Source: Morella rubra (taxonomy: Eukaryota; Streptophyta; Magnoliopsida; Fagales; Myricaceae). From it: a DNA stretch of 64,000 nt. This document shows, one piece after another, positions 35,573-48,453 of the stretch; the first letter of the stretch is position 1; each line of letters opens with the position of its first letter. The DNA lies in the NCBI GenBank assembly GCA_003952965.2, contig CM025853.1, positions 12,926,387 to 12,990,386 on the forward strand, written 5' to 3'. The notes beneath the pieces were generated by a model. It was given only the letters and a program-made list of their open reading frames with translations, ran no database searches and was not told the DNA's origin. Position numbers and translations under genes: made by a program.

Positions 35573-38500
35573 TCATTTCTCCAATTTGTCTCTGACCTCA
35601 GGGTGCTCCATGCTTTTTACAGTGGACAGATCTACCGACTTAAAGCAGGTAGTTAATTCATCTACCTTCTGCTGCTGAATAAATAAACAAATAGTTATAA
35701 GAAAAGGGACCAAAGTCAAAGTTCACAGCATAGACAGACAGAAATAAACAAGCTGCCCCCCAAAAGCACATTCTATAGAACAGAATAAAGCCACCGCCCA
35801 TACGCCCTCCACTATGCTTCTTGTATGAGGAACCTTCTTTATACTTTTAAGTATTTGTAAACAAACAAAATCATATTAAGCATATGATTCCCAATCCTCC
35901 ACCTCCACCTACGCCAACATGGCCCCCCACACTATATAGTATATGCTCTGATTGAAGACTTCAAACAAGATCAAAAAAATTGAAAACCAGATTAGTTGCT
36001 GGAAAGAATGAAGCATGACGAAAGAAGGCAAAACCTGTAGATTATATTGGGGGATAGAATGCCGTGTCCTCTTCTCTTGCATCACCTTCTGACGGCTCTC
36101 GTAGAAATCAAAATCATCCAATATGGATGTTTTTGACACAAAGTTCTTAAAAATATTCAACATTTCTATGCCCTGAAGAAATCTCACCTAGAAATGAAGA
36201 TAACAAAAATAAGCATGGCAGAAATGGGACGCAAATTCATATAAAAACGAAAAAACAAAAGCAAAAAGCAAAAAATACTTGGGTACTAGTTAATTATATT
36301 CACCTCCTGCGTGTCTCGACTGTTAGTTACAGGCTTGTGGTCATTATTCTCCAGGATTATATGGCGCAAATGTAGGTTTGGAACATCTTTTATAACATGC
36401 CACTTGACAAGGAAATAACCATTCCACTTATCTTGCTGCCAGAAATCCATGCTCCTACTAAAATCAACTCGACCAATCATCTCAGCGACTCCACAGAACT
36501 GACCACTTGCATTAACCTGAACCAGACAAAAAAATAAATAAACAAAAAGACGCCTTAGTTACTGTTTTATGTTCCAGAGCCGAAACTCCTGCATCAGAAT
36601 CAGTATTTAACTCCAGAGCATACCGAAAAGAAAAGAAACACAGGGCACTTGCTGCCTTTCTCTGCCATCCTTTGTTGTGCATCTTGATATGCACTATCCA
36701 GCCTCTTATTCCCGTTAGGAGTACTGGCCCAAACATTGTACTTAACGCTTTTATGTACATCATCTTCACTGTAAGATTTGATAACAAAAAAAACTGCATG
36801 ATCATATTTGGTCGGAAAGCCGGGAAGGTTATATTGATCCATACTGATGCGAGAGGTTATGCCGTTGCTATTTCTGTTCCCCTCTGTAGCCAGGGCAGCA
36901 TTGCCTCCGGAAATCAAAACATCTTTTGCATTGGCCGTTCTAGGACCCTGGTTCTGCTCATCAAGCAAACCACTATTGCTAACACTATTGATCTTGCTCC
37001 TTGATTTCAGCTTCTCACTGCCTCCCCAACCCCTTGCATCTGCTTTTACACTAACTGGATTGTTTGAACAGAATAATCCACCCTTCCCTTGACTATGGGC
37101 TGAAACCTTTAAAACAGAAACGTAATCTTTGGTGAATACATCTGACTGGAAAGATGAACCATGAGGCAAGGCACAAATAACAAAGTCAAGTACGATTGCC
37201 CGAGGAGAAAAAGGACATAATATGACACAGCATAATAACTAAAATACCTTGTTCACTGGTTTTGGCTGTTTGCGCATGCCATGACCTGGTGAGACATCCA
37301 CTGATGGCAGGGAACTGTTAGTATCCAAGGGATTTCTAAACTCAGAAAAGGATTTAGAACGAGGATGAAGACTATTACTTGGGGAAGATAAGTTACTCTT
37401 AGGGGTCGGAAACTCTGGAACTCCAGCATAGCTATTTCTACAAGATCCCTCTCCCACAAAAATGGATGGATCCCACATGTAGGTTGATGGCATCAACTGC
37501 CCATTAGGAAGCATAGCAGGATAATATCCAGTGGAGGCAATAGGTAGTTGAAGCATGGGGTTTGATGGATATGCCTGTTGATCAACATATTGTCCATCAA
37601 AGGAAATTGTAGAGACAGGTAAATATGGAGTGTAACCAGGCTGAAATCCTGGCATCAAGTAGACAAAAGATCCATTATCCGCTTGCACGACCTAAATGAA
37701 GAAAAAGCAAAAGTAAGTCCGTTTTGGGGAAATGCCAAATCACATAAGCGCAATACCAGTAGAACAAAATAATTATACAGGAAACACTCACAAATCAAAA
37801 CCAGACATTGATTGTAAGTTTAGTTAGATTCTAACAGAAAATTCCTATATTTATGACAAAAGGAGGGCCTTTTTTCCTCTTCCATACAGCTGAATTTGCA
37901 TGACGCAATCTAGATCACAACAAAGTGACTAAAACCACTACAGAACCTAAGATTGTTCTTGGCTCTTGGAAAGGAAGATGAAAAAGAGTGAGCAATAGTG
38001 ATTTGTGTTTAAAATGCTAAACTCTCTTCTCAATCTTCTCGAGATCTGCAGAATGTAGATGTCGATGCAAAATAAAAATGTTGCAGCATCACTGGATCAG
38101 CCATTAGTAGAAACTACAACCTGAGCACCAAACTAATAGCTCAACCAATTGTAAAATAGAATTTTTCTTTCTTCCTCATGGGACATAGAATTCAGACCAC
38201 AGCCACCAAAAATCAGGAAAGAGATTGAGATACTAACAGGGTACTGAAGTTCCATTCCATCACCATTAACATAGTACCCTTGGTTGTCCAACTCTCTGCA
38301 GGAACCATCATAACCTGGCAGCATACTATTGTAAGATGTGAAAACATAATACACAATCAACAGAGAGATAATAATAAAGCAGTGAACTGCATCTGATTAG
38401 CGACAGCTAACCTGGATAGTAGTATCCGTAATAGCTGCTGGATGAATAATAAAGGCCTTGATCTGTAGTTAGGGAATCATGTTCAACTTCACTTCCTTTG

Positions 38501-39116
38501 ATACTACCCGTTGCATCTCCAGCAGATGAGATGCACGATGTTGCATCGGATTGCGTGCTTGTGTCTTTTGATGGAGCCTGAAATTGTAAATCCAACTTAA
38601 CGAATCAGCAAGAGCGCAAAGACTCTACTATCAAAAAACAAGATCGCCATTTGAAGAATCCAATTTGAGAAAACGAATGACGAGAAAAAAAAATCCAAAG
38701 GCTCCATAAAGGCATCTTTTAGGTCGTTCAATATCATGCATCTTTATTTGCTCTAGAAGTTAGTAGGCCCAAAACCTGAGACCGATTTTAGTTTCAAGTT
38801 TCATTAACCTGTTTAGAGGAGGAAGAGGAGGAAAAAAAAAAAAAAAGGAGGAAGACGAGAAAGATAAAAGATTGTTGCAAGAACATGTTTAAGCACTATT
38901 TTTCTTACGGATTTTACTTCCTTCACACACGCTTCCATCCTTGAATATAAAAAGAGGTTCGAAAATTTTAAAAAATACTAATACCACTCCCACGAAATCG
39001 AATTGAAACTTGAAAGGGAGATGTCCTTTATCAAGTTTCAGAAATACTGAGATTACCAGATTGGAATCAGCGAGCTCCGTAGAAGGATCAACAACTCTCT
39101 TAGGATTCCTCACCAT
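35573..39116 (-). CDS. ECT: YTH-domain m6A-reader protein, ECT (plant YTHDF) class
   Basis: Eight coding exons on minus: 39116-39057, 38577-38412, 38314-38238, 37691-37248, 37145-36624, 36516-36304, 36187-36035 and 35674-35573. All introns begin GT and end AG and the phases agree, giving 578 aa. The first 370 residues are Tyr/Gln/Pro/Ser-rich and low-complexity ([14 protein letters not shown], then a GYYPAML segment), as usual for ECT proteins. The YTH domain covers about residues 368-505: [58 protein letters not shown]. The three cage tryptophans that hold N6-methyladenosine are present (W388, W449, W454). The last exon ends with a [16 protein letters not shown] helix. ECT proteins bind m6A-marked mRNA in the cytoplasm. 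The ATG follows a probable 5'-UTR intron (acceptor TTTATCAG). No defect is visible. Confidence 0.93.
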
Positions 39117-39850
39117 TTCTTCTACTACTAGCAGACTTGAATCTGATAAAGGGAAACAAACAAACAAGATAATATCCATCAGAACGATTATTAAAAAAAA
39201 AAAAAAAAAAAAAGCTAAACAACTTTGGTTTTACAAGATTAAGAAGAAGAAAAGAAGAAAAGAGCAAGGAAAAATTACTGGAAAAGTTATTTGTTTCGGA
39301 CTCCTAAAATATAAATGAGGAATCCGTTAAGGTTTCACAGTTATTTTCCGAAAAATCCAGAAAAGAGAGAAGGCGCAAAGAGCAAGAAATATATTTATAA
39401 ATCTACAGATACAAATACGTATATACGAATGTATAAGTGGTGTATATAAAGCTTCGATTTAAGGATCAATAAACATAGAAACTATCCAGAAATCTCCCAA
39501 ACAGACTATTCCAAACAAGATAATGTCTTACTGTACGGACAGAGAGAAAGAGAGAGAGGGAGGATACGGTGACGTTGCAGAGGAGCAGCGATTTGAGGAG
39601 GCGCGAGATGACAGCAGTGGAAGCCTGGAAGGAGTTCGATTAGAGTTGCTTTTGGAAATTTGTAATCTCTTTTCACCAGCTTCAGATGAATCACCAAGGT
39701 CCAATAAACGGAGAAAGAGCTCCCAAAGAATCGAAAGAGACGAAAAATTGTCGCGGGAAGAGAAAAACGAAAAATTGAAAGGCTCGGAAATGAAACGTTT
39801 TATAAGGCCGCGCGGATTTATTAGATTTGGACAAATATTAGGTTAGAGAG
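39117..39850 (-). promoter_or_regulatory. 5' UTR with intron, and leader of the YTH gene
   Basis: The coding start lies just after a splice acceptor (minus TTTATCAG/ATTCAAG), so at least one upstream non-coding exon is expected. The pyrimidine/CT-rich minus-strand sequence at 39,530-39,650 is a likely leader. A 21-base poly-A run lies at 39193-39213 on plus. Confidence 0.5.
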
Positions 39851-39881
39851 GGATCCAGAAAAAATGAAAAAAAAAAAAAAC

Positions 39882-39980
39882 AAATTCCCAGTGGTCAGGT
39901 CGCGACGTAATGGAGTCCCTGATCTCTTCTCCTTACGGTATGAAACCAGGCTGTACCTGTCCTCGCTCTAAAAGTGAGAG
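39882..39980. repeat. Upstream segment of the YTH gene, duplicated at 48,846-48,950
   Basis: CCAGTGGTCAGGTC, then CTTCTCCTTACGGTATGAAACC and GCTCTAAAAGT occur in the same order and orientation at both places, with small indels. Confidence 0.8.
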
Positions 39981-40089
39981 TTAAGAGGGAAATGGCTGAT
40001 GACGAGGATTCCACGAGATTAAGCAAAGAGAAGCCTAAGGAACTGTATCAACGTTACGTCACGGTAGGACCAGTCGACAGTGGTGAGGC

Positions 40090-42785
40090 TTCCACGTAAT
40101 CCCGAGAACATCGTCTCTCTCTCTCTCCCTAGTCCCTCCCTCTCTGCTTAAACTATCGTGGAATCTTCTTGTAGTGGCAGTATCAAATTTCTGGTTCATA
40201 TTTTTATTATTTAAAGTATTTAAATTATAATAACAACTGCATGTAAAATGCGTACTGTTTACATGCATGTCGACAAGCACCATCCTACCGCCGACAGCTT
40301 AAAAACTTTGGCAGTAATAAAATTTCACCACTGAATAATTTGAAAATAAAAACATTCACAACTCTTAACACTTAAAATCTCAAAAAAAAAAAAAATCAAC
40401 ATGTACAAACTCTAATATCTTTTTATACTACCTCTAACAATTTTTCATACAGAAAATTCAATTAAATTTTCTCTCTATATTTTTATTAAAAAATTTCATC
40501 AAAACATCTTTCTTAATTTTTTACAAACTCTTATAAAAATTAATATACAATTAAATATCTTTAAAAAAATTACTAACTTTTACAACCACCATAAAATTCT
40601 AACCTATCTAAATATTTAGACTATTATCAACTTTACTATAAATTTTGAGAATTTTTTACAGCCGAACATCACTTTAATGAATAGTTTGAGAAAAATAATA
40701 AATTAATTACGTCTTCTAGGAAACAAAATACCGCTATTTCTCCAATATTCTAATTCAAATATTATCTGTTTGAGAATATATCATTTTGATGGAACCAATA
40801 ATTCCCCGTAATAGGGAACAAAAAATTATCTACATATTTGCGCAGAAATTTCTTTTGGAGTTAGTTATCAACCCCGTTTTACAAATTATACAAATTATTA
40901 TCCTACGCAATTCATGTTCAGGTCAACTCATTAACTTGTAAGGTACACCTACGCAATGTTAGTTGAGATCGTTATAGTATACATGAAGGAAAAATTGAAG
41001 CATGAAGATTGTGCATTTAGGCGTTGCACTTGTTCTTTTCCTCTAATTTATGTTATTAGACTTTATATATATGATATAGTTTAATTGCTTAACATGATTA
41101 AGTTATAATGAAACGTAGATGTGACGGGCCAGGTCTAAATTAATTCTTGGGATTAGTAAATCAATGACACAGAAGGAACCTGCCCTTGACAATGAGCTAT
41201 GAACGTTCTGCCGGCGCATGCATTCCCTCCCATTCAAAGTTCTGGAAATTAATATTGGATTTTGGCATTTAATATTAAATTAATGCAGGCAAGAAAATTG
41301 TGTTTGATCTTTTGTCTTCTTCTTTGCTTGTTAGTTTTCTTTCTTTCCTCTAGCTCTAGGTGAGCATTAAACTTTGACGTTTCCAAGGAAACCGGCCGAA
41401 GCTGAGGGAGGGAGATCGAATCAGAAGAAACTAGAAGCGGCAGGTCGGCCAGAGAGCCATATATAGGCGCCCATTGTCATTTGTCAAGGTTTGCTTAGAG
41501 GCAAAGTATTCCCAGCCATCCATCCAGAATTCAAAGTCATGGCAAAGAAAATAATTGAGTTTCTGTTATTTCTTAAATTATAGAGAGCCTGAACTGCCAC
41601 GTTGACCCCTTAACATGGCGTGCACGTGTAGTGCTCTATTGACACTGAACTACCGGATTTGGATAATACTATATTATATTATATTCCTATATATACATAT
41701 TACAAAAATTCCTCTTCTTCATGTAATTTAGGAGTAACGCTACAGGAAACAAAACAGAGTTTGGTCAGTGTTTATCTTTTGGGAATAAGACCACCAAGAT
41801 TAATACACAAGATCTCAGAAAAACCAATTACATTAATTAAACTCCAGTTCTTGACTCATTCCTTCTGTTGGTCTTCCCGCACCCATTAACCAAACTTTTC
41901 ATCTTAACCAACGATGCAATGTCACTGAATATTACATGCACAGTACTGATGCACAACTCGCGTTTCCTTACTACCAATGACCATGTAGTCTGCTGTTCCT
42001 TTCTCTCCACAGGCGTTACATAGCAGCTCCAAGCACTAACTTCCTTATGTATTCATCAAGGAAGGTCCAAATTAAGAGTTTGCTCGGGACACATAAATAG
42101 GCATGTTTCGCTAACGAATAACGAGCCATTATTAAATCACATATCATATAGGCGGAACAAATTTAGATATCGACTGATAATTGATAGTGAAATATTTTCA
42201 GTTAGCCATCTTAAAACATTTCGTGGATTGCAATGTTAAGATTGGAGTCATTGGACAGAAAGATATTTCTGGGGCAAGTAGTTAACCCTAGGGATTTATA
42301 GGGAAATAACTAAAACTAAGGGATGGAATTGAGAAAAAGTTAAACCATAAAGACTAGCCAAATAATTAAGCCTTATTTATTTAATGAGATTAACCTGCTT
42401 ATATAAGGTCTCTGAGCTCATGTAAGCTCATGTAATTTGATCATGTTCTATAATTGAGTATGAATATTTTTCTTAAAAAGGAATCTTGTTCCAAATGCAA
42501 CGGATATAAATAACTTAAATATTGGCCGGCGGCTAGAGAATAATATTGTATTTCGATCCAGCAACTAATATTGTCAGGAGTAGGTTTTGCTTTGACCGTT
42601 TCTTCTTCTTAGTATGATAGCGGTTGAGCTGAGAGAGGAATAACATATTAATGAAGAATATTGGTATAAGCTAATAAAAATTATCTATATGTTCAATGAC
42701 ATTATTAGTATGATCATGCTATTGTACATGTGTTGAGTTGCTGTATAGACTATTATTTAGCCTTGCTACATTTAATAATTAGGAC
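40090..42785. other. Intergenic AT-rich DNA
   Basis: No supported gene. A (CT)n run lies at about 40,115-40,130. A TATA-like box (41,459) precedes a 14-codon frame beginning MAKKIIEF; it is too short to call. 40,245-40,278 carries a sequence that returns inverted at 63,693-63,726. Confidence 0.4.
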
Positions 42786-44234
42786 TAGGGCTGTAAACGA
42801 ACCAAGTCGAGCCGAGTAGTGACACATAATAAAAGCTCAAGCTCAAGCTCGGCTCGTTTAACACATATAGTTCAAGCTCGAAAATCCTTGTTCAAACTCA
42901 GCTCGTTAAATTATAAACAAACAAACGAGTTCGAGCTCGTTTTGTATTTTTAAAATTAGGGAGAACTTTTTTCAAGATTTGAAATTATCATACTTTTGGC
43001 ACTCAAAATTTTGGCCCTAATTAAATACAAAATACAAAATAATCTCTCTCTCTCTCTCTCCTCATTACCATGTAATTATGTATAAAAGTTATAAATTTAT
43101 GATCTAAAGTATAATTAACATAGGTCAATAGTGGAGACATCTATTCCTAAAGATAGATATTGCTCTTAGCTTATGAATTACGATAATATCAGTTGTATTT
43201 TGACTCGATAAAATCTCAATGGTACATTTGTCATCAAGTATAGACTACTCTATGTCTTAAGGTATACTAAAAATGACCTATTAATTAAATTAGAGTTGCT
43301 TCCATGCTTATCCGCTATTCCACAATAAGGAACTTCTCTAATCTTAACCTTCTATGTACAAAATCAAGTTTAGTTATTTATACTTTTGTCAAAATTTGAC
43401 ATATATTGAATATCTAGATCATTGGATTGTAATGATGAAAGTTATGAAGATGAAGATTAGCGGAATTTTTTATGAAAGAATTTTTAACTTCGTATTAGCT
43501 ATATAAATATACAAATAACTTTGAATTACTATGAAAATGTTAAACTAACATGTAACTCATATGTTATATAAATTGAAGTAGCTAAATTTTAAGTAAATAT
43601 AAAATGGTAAAACATGTAATTACATATATGTGGTAATAACATAAAAATTAAGAAACAGACCTTGCAAAGTGTTTCAAACTTAAATTAAAATGCATAACAA
43701 AATGTATGAATAGATATACATACATTAATATCAAACAAAATGACAACCTATTAAAAACATTTTGTTTTATATAAATGAAAAAATATTTAATTACATATGT
43801 TATAACAAATATATTAAATCGAGCTTAAACTAAAATGCATAACAAAATATATATATATTCAAAAATGACATATACATATATACATTTTATAACGTAACTT
43901 AATATGATAATATCATAAAAAATTAATATAAACCATAACACATGCATATATATATATATATATATATATCATAGTAAGAATATAAATATATTTTTTATTT
44001 ACATGTATTTTTTTAATACAAGCATTTAAATGAGCCGAGTCGAGCTTTTATATGAGCTTTGTTTGCGAGCTTACATCAAACCGAGCCGAGTTTAACCGAG
44101 TTTGACTCGTTTAATATTCGAGCTAGAAATGATGTTCGAACTCGGCTCGTTTATTAAACGAACAAAGCTCGAATTGAGCTTATACGAACCGAGTTTAAGT
44201 TGTTCATAAACGGCTCGATTCATTTACAGCCTTA
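42786..44234. mobile_element. Non-autonomous hAT-like element, 1.45 kb
   Basis: Ends are TAGGGCTGTAAACGAA and, inverted, TAAGGCTGTAAATGAA, flanked by the 8-bp duplication ATTAGGAC (42778-42785 and 44235-44242). Both subterminal regions (about 200 bp) are filled with GAGCCGAG/GCTCGGCTCG motifs, while the middle is AT-rich non-coding DNA with no transposase. An (AT)n run is at 43946-43969 and a (CT)n run at 43043-43062. Confidence 0.85.
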
Positions 44235-44242
44235 ATTAGGAC

Positions 44243-45425
44243 TGAAGTGGTGTTGATAGTGCTAGGACCTGAACTGATAGAAGTGAAGGTGCCCTAACTC
44301 TGTATAACTATTTTTCCTATCTAATAAACTTATCAATTACCAAAAGAAGATTAGGTTTAGAATGCTAGCTTTTTATTATACAAGTAAAGAGATAAGTCAT
44401 TTTGCGCCTCAAACTACTAAAATAATCTGAAGCAGGGATCTCGATTACTACATTTGACACATTGAATCTTAAACTACTAAATTTCATCGATTTGTATCGC
44501 TAAAATCCATGTCACATGTGTTATAAATAATCAATATTGTGATACGATTTTGACTGTCATATTTTTTTTTTATGGCATAAACTCATTGATTTTGAAAGTT
44601 TGGGACTCAATGTATTAAAATTAAGTGATAGTTGAAATTCCTATTTGAGATTATATTGATAGTTTAATAATTTAGAAGCGAAAATGACTTTTTACACTAG
44701 AATTAAAGCTTCACGCAACTCAATCCCTTACATTTGTTCGAAGACTTGGGTCGGTGTCCTTAGGTTTTTTTTTTTTTTTTTTACCCTCTTCGCTCCACTA
44801 GCCTTGATTGTGAATACAAATGTTTCAGACGGAGGAGTGTGCATCTGTATTTTGCGCGTTATTTGTCGTGCGACCTGCAGGCGGACGATCTATGCGTGAT
44901 GATCTTTCAGGCCACACCATCCCGACGTGACACATAATACGTAATGAAAATAGATTGGAAACATAAGTTGACTTTACAGAGTCTATATCATGAACACCGA
45001 TCGAACGATCACTGCTAGCTTCAAAAAAAGAAAAGAAGATAGTTGTAAGAATGAAAATTTGAAATTTCTATGTGTTTACAAATATACATGTCCGAGTCGC
45101 TGTATATATATATATAGACGGCCTTGATGCTTGTTTAACCGTCTATAAATTAGAATTGGAGACATGGGTGAAGAAACTATAAATGAGAATTAAATTACAT
45201 ATATAAATCTGTTAAATTTAATTTTTGTAGGGCTATAAATATTTTTTTATATAATTAAATAGAATTAAGTAACCAGTGATTCAAATAATATTATAACATT
45301 AGCATTTATTCTATTTACAAAATAAAGAATTAATCAAGCAGCTCATGTATATGACCTTCCTTGAAGGTTTTGCGCACGGTTCGTCGCCATAATTGTTTCA
45401 GACTAGTTAATTGAAGTTCTCTCTT
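44243..45425. other. Intergenic DNA
   Basis: No supported gene; poly-T at 44,767-44,782 and short AT microsatellites. Confidence 0.4.
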
Positions 45426-45427
45426 TC

Positions 45428-45778
45428 TTAGTATGACAACTTACTCTTATAATAGATGATCAAATTGTAAAAGAAATAGACAATATAACAATAAATGATA
45501 TCCGTAAAAATTTCCGCAATGCATTTGTAAATAACAGAGCAACATGAAATGGGCCTGAAGTCACCAAACGACAATAGGTTAGGCACTTTAGAAAGACAGC
45601 CGTACGTATGGTTTACCACTCGAAGGAGCCGAGAGGAAGCAAAGGAGGACTTCACCGCATCAATAACAAAAGGACCAATAACCGGCCAAGCACATGTGAA
45701 GAAGTTCGAAATTGTACACATCGGGATCCGAGGCTTTCCCTTCTTTGATCGAAAAAATTGCCTTCTTAATCTCAACAC
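45428..45778 (-). pseudogene. LINE (non-LTR) reverse transcriptase fragment
   Basis: The minus-strand frame contains AWPVIGPFVIDAVKSSFAS, then LSKVPN and DFRPISCCSVIYKCIAEI. This is the conserved start of the RT domain in plant L1-type elements (AW..IG..V..AV..FF, IPK, DFRPISCCN..YK). Nothing of the endonuclease or of later RT motifs was seen, so it is a short fragment. Confidence 0.8.
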
Positions 45779-45839
45779 ATAACTCTGCTTGCTGTTCTCA
45801 TCAAGTCTTATGGTAACTAGTTGATTGATTGATTAAGGA

Positions 45840-46328
45840 TAGGGGTGAACAAGTAGAAATTTGATTCGATTTTTAGACTGAAATTTTGTCGGACTGGATT
45901 TCCAGTTGTACTTAAAATTAAGGATCGGATCGGACCCCTTATAAGCGGTCCAATTCGGTCCTATTGAACCACTTAAGTGGTCTAGACCCTTTTTTTTTTT
46001 TTAAAACTTTTATTTTATTTTTATTTTTCATTTTTAACTCACATCTTAAGATAAAAAAAGTTAGTTCCAAATGTCTTAAAAAAAACTTAAGTACCATAAG
46101 TCAAAATAAAAAAAATTATAAAAGTGTAAAAAAGTGTTATGTTAGTATTAAAAAATTAAAAAAATATATTTATTAATTATATTAAAATATTCGGTTCGGA
46201 CCGAATCTCAAAAGACATGGACTGGACCGGATATAATCGATTTTACAAATTCAATCTAGACTGGACCGGATTTTGACTACTAAGATTATAAATTCGATCC
46301 AGTTTGTGGTATGATTTGTACAACCCTA
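45840..46328. mobile_element. hAT-type MITE, 489 bp
   Basis: Ends TAGGGGTGAACAA and inverted TAGGGTTGTACAA; perfect 8-bp target duplication ATTAAGGA (45832-45839, 46329-46336). Subterminal GGACCGGA-type motifs on both sides; no coding. Confidence 0.9.
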
Positions 46329-46336
46329 ATTAAGGA

Positions 46337-48027
46337 GAGGTCAATTAAAACCACAATAGATAGGTGAGGCAAATATTCCCCATTGCATAGATGATGTTTT
46401 CTGATGTTGGTTTTGGCTTCCAAATGAGGGATCATTATCATCCCTTGGTGGGGTTCATTGCCTAAATTGATATGGACGCGCTGCACACAAAAGTTGTCGG
46501 AGGTGTGTATTGTCTTTGAACGTAGTACCTGTCACACCCGCAAACGGTAATATTATTTGTGGCAGTTCAGAAAAGTACTGCAGAGGACAAAAATAGAAAA
46601 ATAAAGCAAAAGGTGGGTAAAGAGGAAAGTAATTATTTTTATTAATTTGTTGGGAAGTCCAAAGAAGATCAGAAAGAGGGGAATAGTGATTCATCCCTAC
46701 TAGTGACAATACTTTATTCGAATATTTTTATTAATTTTAATAACAAGTAGAGTATAAAAAAAATAATTTATCAGAAACAAGTTGGTATCTGCCAGGTTCA
46801 AATTCCTTGGATTTAACAGAATAAAAAATTAGGATTTGAGGAGATATAGGTTGTGTTTGAATATCAAAATTTTAGTGTGGTTAAAATTTTGGATATAGAA
46901 GTTAGTAAAAAAGTGAAGAGAGAGAGTAAAAAAGTTGGTGAAAAAATAAAAAAGTTGATAAAAAAATAAAAATTTTTATGAAAGTTGATGAAAAAGGTGA
47001 GGAGAAAGGGATTTTTATAATGATGATAAAATTTTGAAAAACAAAAATTTTAGCCGCTGAACACACTTATAATATTCCACTAAATCCCTTCAAATCTTCT
47101 CCACTAAAACAATAAAATAAATTAGAAATCTACGTGAGAGTATAAAACAAGTCGACCCTTTCTCGGCTCACAGGCAAAGATGATTATTATAACCCAAGAG
47201 CATTCCTAATTGGGTCGAGCTTGTTGGGCCTGAGATCGGTCATGTTTGGACTAGATAAAAAATATTTCAGTAAATAATTCAAAAGATGGCCCAATTAGTT
47301 GTTCTAGGTATGCCTCTGTTTAGATGGGCTTAAAAAGTTTTCAGAATTTTTTTATAAATTTCAACCACCTTTCATAAATTCCAACACATTTTTTTCTAAT
47401 CCCATCAAAATCTACACTAATTCTAATAAAAAAATATTTCAAATTTTTTTTTTTAAACATCCAAACCAGCGTCGGAATATTTTCTAGTCTATTATGAATG
47501 GTTTTACAGTAGGGAGAATAAAAGTATTGAGTAATTTCTTATATGTTCTTGTTCGGTATAAGTAATTACTAATTTACAATTTCAACTTTATATATATATA
47601 TGCAAGAAAAGTCTTATGTAGAAGGTTAAAAGCTTAGTAAAAAAAGACTAAATTATTCCGTTAGTCCTTGTGGTTTATACTTTTTCTAGTTTAGTCTTTA
47701 GGGTAAATTTTATCTTATAGAAATCTTTAGGGTAGGGACTTTTTTCCTAGTTAAGCCTTCTGTCCATCTTATTAATGGAAGTACTGACATGGTTAAAAGA
47801 AATGTTTACATATGAAAATAAGAATCAAAGTGATAAAATCCTAATCACATAAAAATATTTTCAGCAAGGTCATCATCCTAGCAATTATTTAAAAACAACA
47901 TAATTGGTAAATTCATTATATAAACAAAAAAAAAAACTAATATGACTTCAAAGATAAATAAAGGGTAGCATTGACATTTAAAGAATATCCATCTATAAAA
48001 ATTAAAATATATACACTATCTAAGCAC
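46337..48027. other. Intergenic DNA with decayed MITE-like sequences
   Basis: No supported gene. About 46,853-47,068 has ends resembling TTGTGTTTGAATATC and its inverse GAACACAC. About 47,313-47,478 has CTCTGTTTAGATGG against inverted CTGGTTTGGATG. Both look like old PIF/Tourist-type elements, but target duplications were not clear. Confidence 0.4.
47662..47790 (+). repeat. Relic of a MULE end related to the 22.6-kb MULE
   Basis: GTCCTTGTGGTTTATACTTTTTC, TAGTTTAGTCTTTAGGGTAA and the following TTTAGGGTAGGGACTTTTTTCC follow the same plan as the left TIR at 22569 (GTCCCTGGGGTATT, CAGATTAGTCCCTAGGGTAA). No partner end was seen nearby. Confidence 0.55.
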
Positions 48028-48030
48028 TAA

Positions 48031-48453
48031 GAGCATTATTAGTAGCTTCTTCATATTTGGATCTCTACTTTAACCAAAATGTGCACTTCTCTATTTTAAC
48101 TATTAACTTTTTAAAAATATCCCCAGCAGCTTCTCTATTTTAACCATCTACTTTTACTATTCTATTAAAATATTATTTTTCAAAGATTTCTCTATTCTTT
48201 CTTTAACATTTATTTTTTTGTCAAAATGAAAGAGAGAGAGAGAAAAATTGAAGGAAATAGAAAAATGAAAGAGAAATTATATTATTATTTTAATATGAAG
48301 AAGTGAATAGTGGTTAACGGTTCACTTGTTAAATTTTTTTGTTAACTTTTGTTAAAATAGATAAGCTGCAAAACACACATTTTTAACTATTTGGCTATAT
48401 TGGTTCTCTATTCTAGCCAAAAAGCTAGAATAGAGAACCTGCTAATGATGCTC
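48031..48453. mobile_element. PIF/Harbinger (Tourist-like) MITE, 423 bp
   Basis: Ends GAGCATTATTAG and inverted GAGCATCATTAG, flanked by TAA on both sides (48028-48030, 48454-48456). The GAGCAT(C) terminus and TAA target are typical of this group. Non-coding. Confidence 0.85.

Noticed and set aside
39523-39846. 107-codon plus-strand frame opposite the YTH leader
   Set aside because: Repetitive Glu/Arg/Lys composition from a CT-rich leader read in antisense; no motif.
41459-41584. Small secreted peptide gene starting MAKKIIEF
   Set aside because: Only 14 codons, no continuation through a credible intron.
42786-44234. Mutator-type interpretation of the 1.45-kb element (10-bp direct repeat AATTAGGACT)
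   Set aside because: The extra two bases arise because the element ends in T and A next to the duplication; 8-bp ATTAGGAC with TAGGGCTG ends fits hAT better.
46770-46810. tRNA-like GGTTCAAATTCC string
   Set aside because: No acceptor, D or anticodon stem could be fitted around it.
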